From contig JAGAIU010000068.1 in the NCBI GenBank assembly GCA_017626395.1, forward strand, positions 1 to 64,000: a stretch of DNA of 64,000 bases, written 5' to 3'. Made by a program: the position numbers and the translations under genes. The notes beneath the pieces are model-generated. The model worked only from the letters and a program-made list of their open reading frames with translations, was not told where the DNA came from and did not search any database. This document shows, in pieces, positions 25,828 through 36,300 of this stretch (the stretch's first letter is position 1; each line of letters begins with the position of its first letter). This DNA is from Clostridia bacterium. GTDB taxonomy: Bacteria; Bacillota; Clostridia; TANB77; CAG-465.

Positions 25828-25882
25828 ATTATCACCTCAAACATCTAAATTTATTGTTTGAAGAAATAATATCTTTTATACT

Positions 25883-28090
25883 TTATTTTTTAGATTTTTC
25901 GTTAAGATATAATAACTTTTCAAGTTTCTCTTTAAGTCCTGTTTTTCTATTTTTAGATTCTAAATTATCTACCATATAATTTAATACATTTTTATTTCCT
26001 ATAATTACAAGCATTTTTTTAGCTCTAGTCATTGCTGTATAAAGTAGATTTCTAGTAAGTAACTTTTTATATCCTGTAAATATTGGAAGTATAACATAAT
26101 CAAACTCACTTCCTTGAGATTTATGAATTGTAATTGCATAAGAATGTTCTAGTTGTTCTAGTTCATCAAAATCATATTCGATTAATCTTTCATCATCAAA
26201 TTCAACATATAGCTTCTCGTTTTCATTATCTATTAATTTTATATACCCTATATCTCCATTATATATACCTTCAAAAAATTTACCTTCAATAGAATATTTT
26301 TTATCATAATTATTTACTATTTGCATTACTTTATCTTTTTCTCTAAATATTCTCCCCATATGCTCTACTTGATTTTTACCTAAAGATTTCTTATTTAATA
26401 TTTCTTGAAGTGTAGCATTTAATTCTCCAGTTCCAAGTTCTGTTTTCTTAATAGGTGTAAGTATCTGTAAATCTTTTACCGTATCTAAAGGTACATATGT
26501 CTCAAGTCTATAAGATACTAATGATGAAATTTCTGCAACAGTTTGTTCTATTGTTTTAGTAGGTATAAAGAATAAGTCTGTATCTTTAGATTTAAACTCA
26601 GGATATACTCCATCATTAACTTTATGGGCATTAACTATAATATCACTTTTAGCACTTTGTCTATAAATTTGTTTTAACTCAACAGTTGGAACTATATCTG
26701 ATTGTATAATATCTTTTAATACACTACCAGGTCCTACTGAAGGTAACTGATTTACATCCCCTACTATTATTATCTGTGTAGAAGGTTTTACTCCTTTGAC
26801 TAAATTATTCATCATCATTATATCTATCATCGAAGCTTCATCTACTATTACAACTTCATCTTCTATTTGCTTTACTTGGTATTCATAAAACATATCTATA
26901 TCGTTATCATCTATTTTAGAAATTTCAAGAAGTCTATGTAAAGTTTTTGCCTCTTTACCAGTAGTCTGTGTTATTCTTTTAGCGGCTCTACCTGTAGGAG
27001 CACATAACACATAATTTTTCTTCTGCTCTTCTAAAATATCTATTATACATTTAATGATAGTAGTTTTTCCTGTTCCAGGTCCTCCTGTTACTATAGATAT
27101 CATGTTATTTAAACATGTAAAAATAGCATTCTTTTGTTCCTCAGACAGAATTATTTCATTATTTTCACTCACTTTATCTATAAGTTTAGATATATCTTTT
27201 TGTTTAATATTTTGTCTTGTATGTTCTATTATGCATTTTGCAACATTTTCTTCAGCCCAATACATACTTTGTCTAAATACATAATCTTTTTCCTCAACCT
27301 TATCTATAAATAACTTTTGATTTAATGTAAGTCGCATTATACTTTGAGATATTTCTGCATCATCTACTTGTAATAGTTCAATGCAATATGAAAATAGACT
27401 CTCTTTTTCAACACAAGTATGACCAAATTCAGTTATTTTATTTATTGCGTAAATAATACCGTTATCTAGTCTTTCTTCATTATTTAAAGGTACGTTTAAA
27501 CTTCTACCTATTTCATCTACTACTTTAAAATCTAAAGACTTAACAAAGCCAAGTAAACTATATGGATTTTCTTTTACAATTTCTATTGTGTCTTTACCAA
27601 CTGCTTGATAAATTCTATTTGCTACAATAGTAGAAATTTGAAATTGGCTTAAAAATTCAATGGTATTCCATTTTTCCCATTCTGTATTAAAAAACTCATT
27701 CATACTTTCAATTTTCTCTGTATTAAGTCCTTTAATTTCATATAATCTATCCATCGAAAATCTAATTACATTTACTGTATCATCACCAAAAGCATCTACA
27801 ATTTTTCTTGCTGTTTTTTTACCAACTCCTGCAATGTTATCTGCTATATATGATATAAGAGCAGCTGAAGTTTTAGGAAGTACTTTTTTATATGATGTAA
27901 ATTTAAACTGTTCACCATATACTTTATGTGCTACTACTTCACCTTCAAACTCTAATTCATCGTCTACCTCTATATCTTCTGTCTCTCCAACACAAGTGAT
28001 ATACTCACTTTTTTGCTTAATTAGGAGTACAGTCCAGTTATTTGTATCATTTTTAAATATTATAGTTGCAACTTTACCTTCTAACTTCAT
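25883..28090 (-). CDS. recD2: RecD2-type 5'-3' DNA helicase
   Basis: 735 residues. Domains in order: N-terminal OB-like part (1-65), helix-hairpin-helix repeats (IAGVGKKTARKIVDAFG, about 87-103), Walker A VTGGPGTGKTT at about 334-344, Walker B VIVDEASM near 420, a GDVNQLPSVGPG motif III, a UvrD_C_2 region with SYAITIHKSQGSEF near 650 and TAMTRAK near 690. It unwinds DNA with 5'-3' polarity outside RecBCD and acts in repair. Divergent from the 188-aa gene, with its own promoter. Confidence 0.96.
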   Translation of the reverse strand: MKLEGKVATIIFKNDTNNWTVLLIKQKSEYITCVGETEDIEVDDELEFEGEVVAHKVYGEQFKFTSYKKVLPKTSAALISYIADNIAGVGKKTARKIVDAFGDDTVNVIRFSMDRLYEIKGLNTEKIESMNEFFNTEWEKWNTIEFLSQFQISTIVANRIYQAVGKDTIEIVKENPYSLLGFVKSLDFKVVDEIGRSLNVPLNNEERLDNGIIYAINKITEFGHTCVEKESLFSYCIELLQVDDAEISQSIMRLTLNQKLFIDKVEEKDYVFRQSMYWAEENVAKCIIEHTRQNIKQKDISKLIDKVSENNEIILSEEQKNAIFTCLNNMISIVTGGPGTGKTTIIKCIIDILEEQKKNYVLCAPTGRAAKRITQTTGKEAKTLHRLLEISKIDDNDIDMFYEYQVKQIEDEVVIVDEASMIDIMMMNNLVKGVKPSTQIIIVGDVNQLPSVGPGSVLKDIIQSDIVPTVELKQIYRQSAKSDIIVNAHKVNDGVYPEFKSKDTDLFFIPTKTIEQTVAEISSLVSYRLETYVPLDTVKDLQILTPIKKTELGTGELNATLQEILNKKSLGKNQVEHMGRIFREKDKVMQIVNNYDKKYSIEGKFFEGIYNGDIGYIKLIDNENEKLYVEFDDERLIEYDFDELEQLEHSYAITIHKSQGSEFDYVILPIFTGYKKLLTRNLLYTAMTRAKKMLVIIGNKNVLNYMVDNLESKNRKTGLKEKLEKLLYLNEKSKK

Positions 28091-28116
28091 ATTTGTCTAA
28101 CCTTTCAAATAAGTTT

Positions 28117-28145
28117 ATTATATTATAATATTTTTTAAATTTCAA
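28117..28145 (-). promoter_or_regulatory. Promoter of recD2
   Basis: TTGAAA (28140-28145), 17 bp, TATAAT (28117-28122). Confidence 0.72.
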
Positions 28146-28174
28146 GTATGTAAAAATTATTATGTTTACTGTAT

Positions 28175-28203
28175 TTGACTTTTCACTTTATATTTGATAT
28201 AAT
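28175..28203 (+). promoter_or_regulatory. Promoter of the 188-aa gene
   Basis: TTGACT (28175-28180), 17 bp, TATAAT (28198-28203). Start about 28210, giving an almost minimal leader. Confidence 0.85.
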
Positions 28204-28222
28204 CACGAGGTAGGAGGAAAAA

Positions 28223-28789
28223 ATGACTAGATTTTTTGAACAATTAAAAGATGAAGAAAAAGAAAAATACGTTAAGGATTTAAAGAAGAGTATAAACTTA
28301 GAAACATATCCTAAAGTTAAAGATTTTATTCTTAACAACAATCTATACATAACTAATGTAAAAGTCAATCCAATCAAATTAGATAGCAAAGATGCTACTC
28401 TAGTTTTAGATAATTCTCAAAACAAATGGTTTGTGTTATGTGTAGACGGAAAAATAAGTCTAATTGCTAAAAAAAGTGTTGTTATTCATACAGATAACTT
28501 TAAGTATGAAAAAAGAGATACTTCTTTTAACAAAAAATATAAAATAAAAAAAGCAGATTACCTTATTGAATATGTAGAAAACATTGGTGCTAACCTATCT
28601 TTAAGCATTAAAAATTATAATGATAAAATTGGTAAAAATAAATGGTGTCAAGATGATACAGAAATTGCTAATATGACACTACACTCTCAAAAAGATATCT
28701 CACTTAATGGTTATACATATAATGGTCAAGATTTTTCTCTATGTGCAATAGGAAAAAACTATGACAAGCAAAAAGACTTATTAGCATAA
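28223..28789 (+). CDS. Hypothetical cytoplasmic protein (188 aa)
   Basis: No family recognised. 188 residues, Lys/Asn-rich, with a helical N-terminus (about 1-40) and a beta-rich body (ATLVLDNSQNKWFVLCVDGKI, about 55-75). The final 40 residues contain KDISLNGYTYNGQDFSLCAIG. No signal peptide. It starts after TAGGAGG, has a near-consensus promoter and a strong terminator, and is followed by another unknown small gene built the same way. Confidence 0.85.
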   Translation: MTRFFEQLKDEEKEKYVKDLKKSINLETYPKVKDFILNNNLYITNVKVNPIKLDSKDATLVLDNSQNKWFVLCVDGKISLIAKKSVVIHTDNFKYEKRDTSFNKKYKIKKADYLIEYVENIGANLSLSIKNYNDKIGKNKWCQDDTEIANMTLHSQKDISLNGYTYNGQDFSLCAIGKNYDKQKDLLA

Positions 28790-28828
28790 AAGATACTTTA
28801 ATTTACAGATTAAAGTATCTTTCTTTTT
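28788..28828 (+). terminator. Terminator of the 188-aa gene
   Basis: AAAGATACTTTA/TAAAGTATCTTT stem (28788-28823) and a T-rich tail. The stem overlaps the stop codon. Confidence 0.9.
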
Positions 28829-28839
28829 AGTTATGTAAG

Positions 28840-28868
28840 TTGACATAAGTTATTTTTAGTGTTATAAT
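28840..28868 (+). promoter_or_regulatory. Promoter of the frameshifted gene
   Basis: TTGACA (28840-28845), 17 bp, TATAAT (28863-28868): full consensus. Confidence 0.9.
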
Positions 28869-28906
28869 AAAAATTGTGAAAAATTATATATAAGGAGGAT
28901 ATTAAT

Positions 28907-29002
28907 ATGATCTATGAAAATGAGGTAAAAAAATTTTTAGCGTTATTTGGAGTGAAATATTTCCCACGGAGATATGAGAGCTCAAAGAATAAAAATTCAT
29001 GA
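28907..29002 (+). pseudogene. N-terminal fragment ORF (31 codons), apparently frameshifted from the next ORF
   Basis: An ATG at 28907 sits ideally behind TAAGGAGGATATTAAT and downstream of a perfect promoter, but its frame stops after 31 codons (MIYENEVKKFLALFGVKY...). Skipping one base after codon 17 (GTG AAA) joins it to a long open frame (KISHGDMRAQ...). The most likely original gene is a single one of about 198 residues spanning 28907-29504. Confidence 0.6.
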
Positions 29003-29504
29003 AATTTTTGAGGTAATTAAAAATGATAACACATATGTTATGCCAGATAAAACTAAACATTATACTAAAAAAAGTTTAAGAGAATTCTTAAACTTTTCAG
29101 TGTCAGCATATAGTGCTGCTCAAGTTTTATTTAGCAAAAATGATTATGCTTATAGTGTTATAGATTACCCTAGAGAAACTGCCAAATTTGCTAATAGTTT
29201 TCTAACTGATTCAACAGCAAAATTTAATATCGTAATGCCTGCAGATTTTCCTATAGAAGAATTTACTAGTATACTTTTACAAAAATACTTTCCAAAAGAA
29301 TGGATTATAAAGCATTTCATAATTGATGAAGAAAAAATCGTCGTAAAATATGATGAAACAAAGAAAGAATTTTATCTAGAGAATTTTAAGGATGATAAAC
29401 TTTTCCTTACATGTTCTTCTATCAATGCTTCAACTGTAAAAAAAGCAGTAAATTTAGGTAGAGTTGGTGAAATTTATACTCTATACTTAAATAAAGACGC
29501 CTAA
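28974..29504 (+). CDS. Hypothetical protein (176 aa as read; probably lacks its true N-terminus)
   Basis: No family recognised. The first ATG of this frame (28974) has GGAG only 2 nt away, too close for good initiation, whereas the strong ribosome site is at 28893-28899 for the other frame. The body is soluble, Lys-rich, with FPIEEFTSILLQKYFPKEWIIKHF in the middle and SSINASTVKKAVNLGRVGEIYTLYL at the end. It could be a helix-rich domain followed by a small alpha/beta unit. Its stop codon lies in the loop of a terminator shared with the converging phosphatase gene. Confidence 0.65.
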   Translation: MRAQRIKIHEIFEVIKNDNTYVMPDKTKHYTKKSLREFLNFSVSAYSAAQVLFSKNDYAYSVIDYPRETAKFANSFLTDSTAKFNIVMPADFPIEEFTSILLQKYFPKEWIIKHFIIDEEKIVVKYDETKKEFYLENFKDDKLFLTCSSINASTVKKAVNLGRVGEIYTLYLNKDA

Positions 29505-29520
29505 GCGTCTTTATTTTTTA
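29490..29520. terminator. Bidirectional terminator holding both stop codons
   Basis: Eleven-bp stem AATAAAGACGC/GCGTCTTTATT (29490-29515), loop CTAA. The + gene's TAA (29502-29504) and the minus gene's TAG (29501-29503) both lie in the loop. T runs follow on each side. Confidence 0.92.
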
Positions 29521-30046
29521 TTTCATACATTTTTATTTCTGCATTTAAATGTCCCTTTTGTGAAATATCTCCTTTTTTAGGAAATCCATTAAAATATGTA
29601 TGTATTAATCTACATATTCCATTATGAGTAACAATAAGTATATTTTTATCTTTATATTTTTCTTTTATTTCATCTAAAAACTCATATACTCTTGTCTTAC
29701 ATTCTTCAATTGTTTCGCAATCTTGTATTTTATCTTTTCCAAGTGTCCAAAAATCTCTATAATTAAAATCTTCTGTATTAATTCCTTCTAAACTTTTAGC
29801 ATCTCTTTCTATTAATCTGTCATCATATATTACTGGTATGCTCTTAGTATTTACAATTTCCATTGTTTCCTTAGTTCTTGTTTTAGGTGAGCAAAACACA
29901 AGATTATAGTTTAAGTTTTTAACTAGTTTTTCTGCCTCTTTACACTGCTCTATACCTGTTTCATTTAAAGGTATATCTGTTACTGATAAAAGTTTTTTAT
30001 TAAGATTCCAATCTGTTTGACCATGTCTAATTACATATAAATACAT
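29501..30046 (-). CDS. Histidine phosphatase (phosphoglycerate mutase-like)
   Basis: 181 residues. The phosphohistidine motif VIRHGQTDWN (5-14) and the second half VTHNGICRLI (about 140-149) identify the superfamily, with RTRTKET-type region CSPKTRTKET near 54-63 and the general-base E in LIERDAKSLEG. It is close to GpmB/CobC-type broad phosphatases rather than a glycolytic mutase. Substrate unknown. It has its own promoter and converges on the preceding gene with a 4-bp overlap. Confidence 0.9.
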   Translation of the reverse strand: MYLYVIRHGQTDWNLNKKLLSVTDIPLNETGIEQCKEAEKLVKNLNYNLVFCSPKTRTKETMEIVNTKSIPVIYDDRLIERDAKSLEGINTEDFNYRDFWTLGKDKIQDCETIEECKTRVYEFLDEIKEKYKDKNILIVTHNGICRLIHTYFNGFPKKGDISQKGHLNAEIKMYEIKNKDA

Positions 30047-30073
30047 TTATTTCCCTCTTTTCTTTGTTTTTAT

Positions 30074-30102
30074 ATTCTACCATATATTTTAAAGTTATAC
30101 AA
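30074..30102 (-). promoter_or_regulatory. Promoter of the histidine phosphatase gene
   Basis: TTGTAT (30097-30102), 17 bp, TAGAAT (30074-30079). Confidence 0.6.
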
Positions 30103-30162
30103 TTTTATTATTATATTTTAATATTTTTTATTTAACTTAATATAATGAATTAAGGTGATTAA

Positions 30163-30951
30163 ATGTACTGTATAGTAACAAGAAAAAACATAATTTTATC
30201 TATTATATCTTTATTAATATTATCTATTATTACAGTTTCTTGCTTTGTATTTGCTTCCTCAACCTCATCTTGGGGACTATCTTTTAGTAGTCCTAATGAT
30301 GCACCTCGTGGCAATGCAACAGCAGAAGAACTTTTAGAAAATGATGCATATTTTATGGATTGTTCAGGAGAAAAATGTATATACTTAACTTTTGATGTCG
30401 GTTATGAAGCGGGATATACAAATAGTATATTGGATACTTTAAAAAAACATAATGTAAAAGCTGCTTTCTTTATTGTTGGTAATTATTTTACATCCGATGC
30501 CGATACAGTAAAACGTATGGTAGATGAAGGACATATAGTTGGAAATCATACTAAAACTCATCCAGATATGTCTAAAATGTCCACTTTAGAAGATTTTAAA
30601 GCACAAATAGAGCCTGTTGAAGAACAATATAAAGGAATTACTGGTCAAGACATGCCAAAGTATTACAGACCACCACAAGGGATATACAATACTCAAAATT
30701 TAAAAGATGCTAAAAGTCTTGGATATAAAACTATATTCTGGTCAGTTGCATATGTCGACTGGGAAAAAAATAATCAGCCATCTCACGAAAAAGCAATGAA
30801 TACCCTACTTAAAAGAGTTCATAATGGTGCTATAATACTACTCCACTCTACATCCAAAACAAATATGGAAATACTAGATGAATTTTTAACAACTTTAGAA
30901 AATGAAGGATATACTTTTAAAACACTAGACGATTTAGGTGTAACTGATTGA
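30163..30951 (+). CDS. pdaA: Polysaccharide deacetylase, PdaA-like
   Basis: 262 residues. A signal anchor (about 10-30) leads to a domain with the PdaA signature WGLSFSSPND (about 43-52), then NodB motifs: LTFDVGYEAGYT (about 75-86, catalytic and metal Asp), GNHTKTHPD (about 126-134), RPPQGIYN (about 165-172) and the final HNGAIILLHST. PdaA removes acetyl from muramic acid, a step in muramic-delta-lactam formation in spore cortex. The first motif is TFDVG rather than TFDNG/TFDDG. A TATAAT at 30141 with a weak -35 sits right before the ribosome site. The next gene overlaps by 4 bp. Confidence 0.93.
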   Translation: MYCIVTRKNIILSIISLLILSIITVSCFVFASSTSSWGLSFSSPNDAPRGNATAEELLENDAYFMDCSGEKCIYLTFDVGYEAGYTNSILDTLKKHNVKAAFFIVGNYFTSDADTVKRMVDEGHIVGNHTKTHPDMSKMSTLEDFKAQIEPVEEQYKGITGQDMPKYYRPPQGIYNTQNLKDAKSLGYKTIFWSVAYVDWEKNNQPSHEKAMNTLLKRVHNGAIILLHSTSKTNMEILDEFLTTLENEGYTFKTLDDLGVTD

Positions 30952-32417
30952 AATCTAAATTTATAAAAAACTTTCTACTCCTTACATTTTCTACACTAAT
31001 TATTAATATAATTGAAATGGTAACAAATGTGTATATTACAAATAAAATAGGAACTACTGTACTTGGTTCCTATTCCCTTATAATGAATGTATTTAACTTT
31101 TTAGTTACTATTTCTTTATTTGGTATTCCACTTGCTATAACTAAACTTGTATCTGAAAATGATGAACTGAAAAAAGATAAAGCTATCGAAATGTCGTCTA
31201 AAATTGCATGCAAAATATGTGCAATAATTTCTGTTTTAGTGTGTATTTTCACTGTTTTAAATAGAGATTTACTTGTTTCTTTCTTTTTGCATAATTCTAC
31301 TTCAAGCGATATCTTTATTATACTTGGTGCCTCTTTACCTTTTATAGCACTTACTTCATGTTTTTGTGGCTATTTTAATGCATTAAGAAAAGTAAATAAG
31401 CCTGTCTCATATGAATTTTTAACACATGTAATACGATCAACTACAATTATCGTTCTACTAAAACTTGCCTTTCCTGCATATAAAACATTTGCAATAGGAC
31501 TTTTTTTGTCTGAATTTATATCATTTTTATACTCATATAAGCTTTTTAAAAAAGATATAAAGTATTATGCAGCTTCTAAAGAAAAAGTAGTTAAAAAAAC
31601 TATAGTTAAAGATATATTTAGAATTTCTCTTCCACTCTCCTTTACTACATTTGTTCGTTCTGGGCTTTCTACTTTAAAGCATACATTGATACCTTTAAGA
31701 TTGCAAAAATTTGGTTTTTCGTACGATTTTGCTCTTTCTAGATATGGAATAATTCATGGAATAGCATTACCTTTTATACTTATGCCAAGTATATTCATTA
31801 ACAGTGCTGCATCTTTACTGTTACCTGAATATTCAAGGTATTTTGCTTCTAATAATACAGAAAAAATAAAGAAACTTACTGAAAAAATATTTAAGCTTAC
31901 TATTAATATATCTTTGTATATTTCTTTTATAATATATATTGCTTCAGATTATATATGTTTTAAACTATATAATAACATAGAAGTTTCATATTATGTAAAA
32001 ATACTAACACCTTTAATATGTATAATTTATTTAGATTATATTGCTGATAGCATATTAAGAGGCTTAGATTTGCAAGTAAGTGTTATGAAAATAAATATAT
32101 TAGATTTAATAATATCAATAACACTTATATATTTTGGTATACCTTATCTTGGAACATGGGGATATATTTTAGTTTTATATGTTAGTGAATATTTAAATGG
32201 ACTAATGAGCATAAATCAAATACTTAATAAAGCACGTATTAATTTTAAATATTTTGAATGGATTATAAAGCCACTAACTTGTCTTTTCACATCATTTTTT
32301 ATACTAAAACTTTTACATATTACAACAAATAATATTATGGAAGTAATTATTTGCGTTTTAATATTTACTTTAATCTTCTTATTTCTACAATTTTTAAGCT
32401 ATAAAAAAGAGTCTTGA
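30948..32417 (+). CDS. MOP-family flippase, SpoVB-like
   Basis: 489 residues with about 13-14 membrane helices and no catalytic motifs, typical of the polysaccharide transporter branch. The pattern NKIGTTVLGSYSLIMNVFNF and FGIPLAITKLVSE in the N-terminal third matches SpoVB/YtgP flippases, which act on lipid-linked peptidoglycan precursors. Start is TTG at 30948, overlapping pdaA's stop as TTGA, with AGGTG 7 nt upstream inside pdaA, so the genes are translationally coupled. That pairing with pdaA supports a cortex role. Confidence 0.9.
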   Translation: MKSKFIKNFLLLTFSTLIINIIEMVTNVYITNKIGTTVLGSYSLIMNVFNFLVTISLFGIPLAITKLVSENDELKKDKAIEMSSKIACKICAIISVLVCIFTVLNRDLLVSFFLHNSTSSDIFIILGASLPFIALTSCFCGYFNALRKVNKPVSYEFLTHVIRSTTIIVLLKLAFPAYKTFAIGLFLSEFISFLYSYKLFKKDIKYYAASKEKVVKKTIVKDIFRISLPLSFTTFVRSGLSTLKHTLIPLRLQKFGFSYDFALSRYGIIHGIALPFILMPSIFINSAASLLLPEYSRYFASNNTEKIKKLTEKIFKLTINISLYISFIIYIASDYICFKLYNNIEVSYYVKILTPLICIIYLDYIADSILRGLDLQVSVMKINILDLIISITLIYFGIPYLGTWGYILVLYVSEYLNGLMSINQILNKARINFKYFEWIIKPLTCLFTSFFILKLLHITTNNIMEVIICVLIFTLIFLFLQFLSYKKES

Positions 32418-32439
32418 TTTTTTCTTTCAAGGCTCTTTC
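32404..32439. terminator. Bidirectional terminator after the SpoVB-like gene
   Basis: AAAGAGTCTTG/CAAGGCTCTTT stem (one G-U) with A and T runs on either side; also serves the LRR-dockerin gene converging at 32444. Confidence 0.82.
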
Positions 32440-32443
32440 TTTT

Positions 32444-33310
32444 TTATTTTGAATATTTGTATATACTAAGTACTTTTGCTGCATCTGCTGAATTTAGCAG
32501 TCCATCACCATTTAAATCTGCTAATTCTAAATCTTTTTGGGTTGGATTATTATATTTATATTTTTCTAGTACGATAGCAGCGTCTGCTGAATTTACTATA
32601 CCATCTGTATTAATATCTCCCTCAATAATATAATTTTCAATATTTTCTGGCCAATATTTTTCTACAGTATATCCAGTAGAATATTTAGGTGCAATAATTT
32701 TAAGATTCTCTGCACCTTCAAATGTTTTTTCTGTTATTGTAGGAGCTTTAACAGTTTGGAATTTCATTTCTTTAACATTACTTAAATAAAAAGCTGTATC
32801 TCCTATACTTTTTATAGTTTTAGGAAATTCAATGCCAGATACCATTGAGTAGCATTTAAAAAATGCATCATTTCCTATTTCTTGTACATTATTAAAGTTA
32901 ACGTTTTCTAAAGATGTGCAATTTGCAAATGCACTATCTCCTATTGTTTTTAAATTGCTTCCCATACTAATACTTGTTATATTAACACAACCTGCAAAAG
33001 CTTCATCACCTATTGATTTAATTGCATCGGGTAATTTAATTTTTCCTGTAATTTGCGGTTTATTTTTAAATGCACCGTCAGCAATTCTTGTTACAGTATA
33101 TCCATCAATTTCAGCGGGAATTATATTAGTATATATTGTACTTTCATATCCAACAATAGTATACGTTCTTGTACCATCTGTATTTATTTCACATATAAAG
33201 CCATCTGTAAATGAATCTCTTGGTTCAACTTCTTGAGCATAACATATTATTAAATTTCCTACAAATAGCACTAAAAACATAATTAAAAATATCGTTGTTT
33301 TTTTCTTCAT
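32444..33310 (-). CDS. Secreted BspA-type leucine-rich repeat protein with dockerin-like domain (288 aa)
   Basis: A signal peptide (1-25, ending CYAQ) is followed by five to six BspA-type LRRs (about 60-200: SIGDEAFAGC, TIGDSAFANC, EIGNDAFFKC), a linker and a C-terminal dockerin-like pair of calcium loops: DINTDGIVNSAD and DLNGDGLLNSAD (about 230-285). BspA LRRs mediate adhesion in gut and oral bacteria; dockerins bind cohesins. No cohesin is in the window. It lies 14 bp after a larger protein of the same type, in one operon. Confidence 0.92.
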   Translation of the reverse strand: MKKKTTIFLIMFLVLFVGNLIICYAQEVEPRDSFTDGFICEINTDGTRTYTIVGYESTIYTNIIPAEIDGYTVTRIADGAFKNKPQITGKIKLPDAIKSIGDEAFAGCVNITSISMGSNLKTIGDSAFANCTSLENVNFNNVQEIGNDAFFKCYSMVSGIEFPKTIKSIGDTAFYLSNVKEMKFQTVKAPTITEKTFEGAENLKIIAPKYSTGYTVEKYWPENIENYIIEGDINTDGIVNSADAAIVLEKYKYNNPTQKDLELADLNGDGLLNSADAAKVLSIYKYSK

Positions 33311-33324
33311 ATATCCTCACTTCC

Positions 33325-36300
33325 CTAATATTCATACTTATATATCTTAAGTATTGCAGCAGCATCTGCTGAGTTTATTAATTCATCTTCATTTAAATCT
33401 CCAAGCACCCTTTGTTTGTCTGTCCAATTATTATATTTATATAATTTCAATGCAATTGCAGCATCTGCTGAGTTTACTAATCCATCTAGATTTAAATCTC
33501 CTTTTCTGCAATTATCTTTTACCACAATAATTACTTTTGCTTCGATTTCATTATATGAAGCTGTTATAGTTGCTTCACCTTCATTTAGAGTAATTACATT
33601 ACCAAATTCATCTACTTTTACAATATTTTCATCTGAAGAGGTAAATATAATATTTTCTTCTTGGTTATATATATAATATTCATATGGTAATGTCATTTCT
33701 GTTCCTTGAGAAAGTAAATATCCAAATTTTTCGAATTCGATATAATCATTTAAAATGATTTCGATACTTATATTATCACTAACATCACCATATTTAGCAG
33801 TTATGCTAGCTACACCTACACCAACTTGTATTAGTTTGTTATCTACTATCTTAATTACTTCTTCGTTATCACTTTCAAATATAATGTCTTCATATGTTGC
33901 ATTATCATTAAAGTAATACTCTATCTCTGGTATTATTTCACTATCTTTTTCAAGTCTTACTAATTGTGAATCATTAGCAAAATTAAGTGTATTTGGATTT
34001 ACTACTTTAACAAGAATAGCATCTGCAGCATCACCGCAAATTGCTGTTATACTAGTTTCTCCACATGAATTTATAGTAATAACTCCATTTTCTACAGTAG
34101 CAACTTCTTCATTAGATGATTGCCATATTATATCTTGTTCTGTTTTATCATAAGAATACCATGAATATTGTAATGTATATTCTGTTATTGTATTTTCTAT
34201 TTTTAGAGTCTCGTCATTAAATTCAAAACTATCTTCCGGTACAACTGTAATAGTTACACTATCTGATACATTTTTATATACAGCTGTTATTATTGCATCT
34301 CCTTCTAAAGCAGCCGTTACTTTTCCATTAACTACTTTAGCAACATTTGCATTTGAAGATGTCCACACTATATCTTCACTAGTTGCTTCGTCGTTGAAAT
34401 AATATTCATATTCAATATCTAAACTTCTTTTTCCTTTTAAAATAGTATCTTCTGTTTTTATATCTAAACTATTATTTTTTAATACAACAACTACAATTGT
34501 ATCACTTACATCTGCATAAGCTGCAGTAACAGTTGCACTTCCTTCTTTTAAAGCCACTAACTTACCATTTTCAACAGATAAAATTTCATTATCTGAACTC
34601 TCCCAAATAATATTTTCTGAAGTAGCTTCATCTAAGAAATGATAATCACATGAAACTAAATATTCTTCACCTATCTCTAAAGTCAAAGTGTCTTGTGCTA
34701 TCTCTAGTTTGTTTTCATCTTTCCAAACAATTAACTTAAGACTATCGCTAGCTTCTTTATATGTAGCAGTTATTGTTACTTCACCTTTTGATAGAGCTGC
34801 TATATTTCCATTTTCATCTACTGTAGCTATATCTGGATTTGAAGATGTCCATTCTATGTCTTGTTCAGTTATACCATCTTCTAAAATATATGTATACTTA
34901 ATACTATCTTCTGTTCCAACTTCTAGAGTAATTTCTTCTTCTTCAAAAGTTATTTCGTTTATTATTTTCATCATTGCATATACTTTAGTATTAGCCATTA
35001 CATCGTCTGTAAAATTGTATTCTCTTGTAAAACTAGTATCATAATACCAGCCCTCAAATGTATATCCATCTACTATTGGATTAGCAAAAGATGTAACTTG
35101 CATAGCATATGAATCTAAAGTAACTTCTTTATATGGTTGTCCGTCAACTATAAATTCTACTACTGGTTTCTCATTATATATTCTTAAATCTTTTTGTGCT
35201 AATACACTTGTATCAAAGCCAACTTTTCCTTCTAAATAGTAATATGGAATATCTGGCTTTAAGAAACTACTTTCAGTTATAGCTGGAATTTCTCCTTTAA
35301 ATATAATTCCTTTTGCTAACTCCGAATCATAAAATGCACTAGCATCTATTTGATTAACATTTTTCCCTATAATTATATATCCATCTATTGATGTTGCATT
35401 CATAAATGCAGCTATACCAATTGTTTCTACACTATCTGGTATAATTAAATCACCTTTTAAAGATTTTAGATAATCAAAAGCCCAGTTCCCTATATTTTTT
35501 AGTCCTGTTCCTAAAGTTAATGTCTCTATACTAGTACAATAAAAGAATGCTCTTTCGCCAATTGTAGTAACTGTATTAGGAATAGTTAATTCCTTTATAC
35601 TGCTACAATATCCAAACGAATCATCTAGTATTTCAGTTATTCCATTTCCAATTGTTATTTCTTCTAAACTTTCACATGCATAAAAAGCTTTTTTACCGAT
35701 ACTTGTTGTAGTATCAGGGATATTTATTGCACCATCTAATAATTTACAATTAAAAAATGCACTTTCTCCAATTATTTTTAAATTTGATGGTAAATTTATT
35801 GGTCCAACTAAATTTTCGCATCCATAAAATGCATAATCTGTAATCTCTGTTATAGTTGATGGTATAGTAACACAATTCGTTCTAGTGTCTGGACATTTTA
35901 CTAAAACTTCTTTTGTATTAGTGTTATTTTTTAATTTATATAATACACCATCATAAACAGTATATGATTTACTTTTACTATCTACAGTTATACTCTCTAA
36001 ATTTTTAGTTCCATAAAAAGCACCTGTTCCAACTCCATAGTCCCCATTTGAATCAGTACCTACAACAGATGCTGGAACATGCACACTAGTTATTTTCTCA
36101 CAATCAAAAAATGCATAATCGCAAATATAATATGTACCATCTAAAACAGTTACAGCCCCCTCTTTCCCTTCGGGTGCTCTAACTAAATAATAATAATCTT
36201 TGCTATATAAAATACCATCATTTGATGCATATATATCATTACCTTCAGCTACTTCGATTTCTTTTAAAGATCTACAATTAATAAATGAATCTTCATATAT

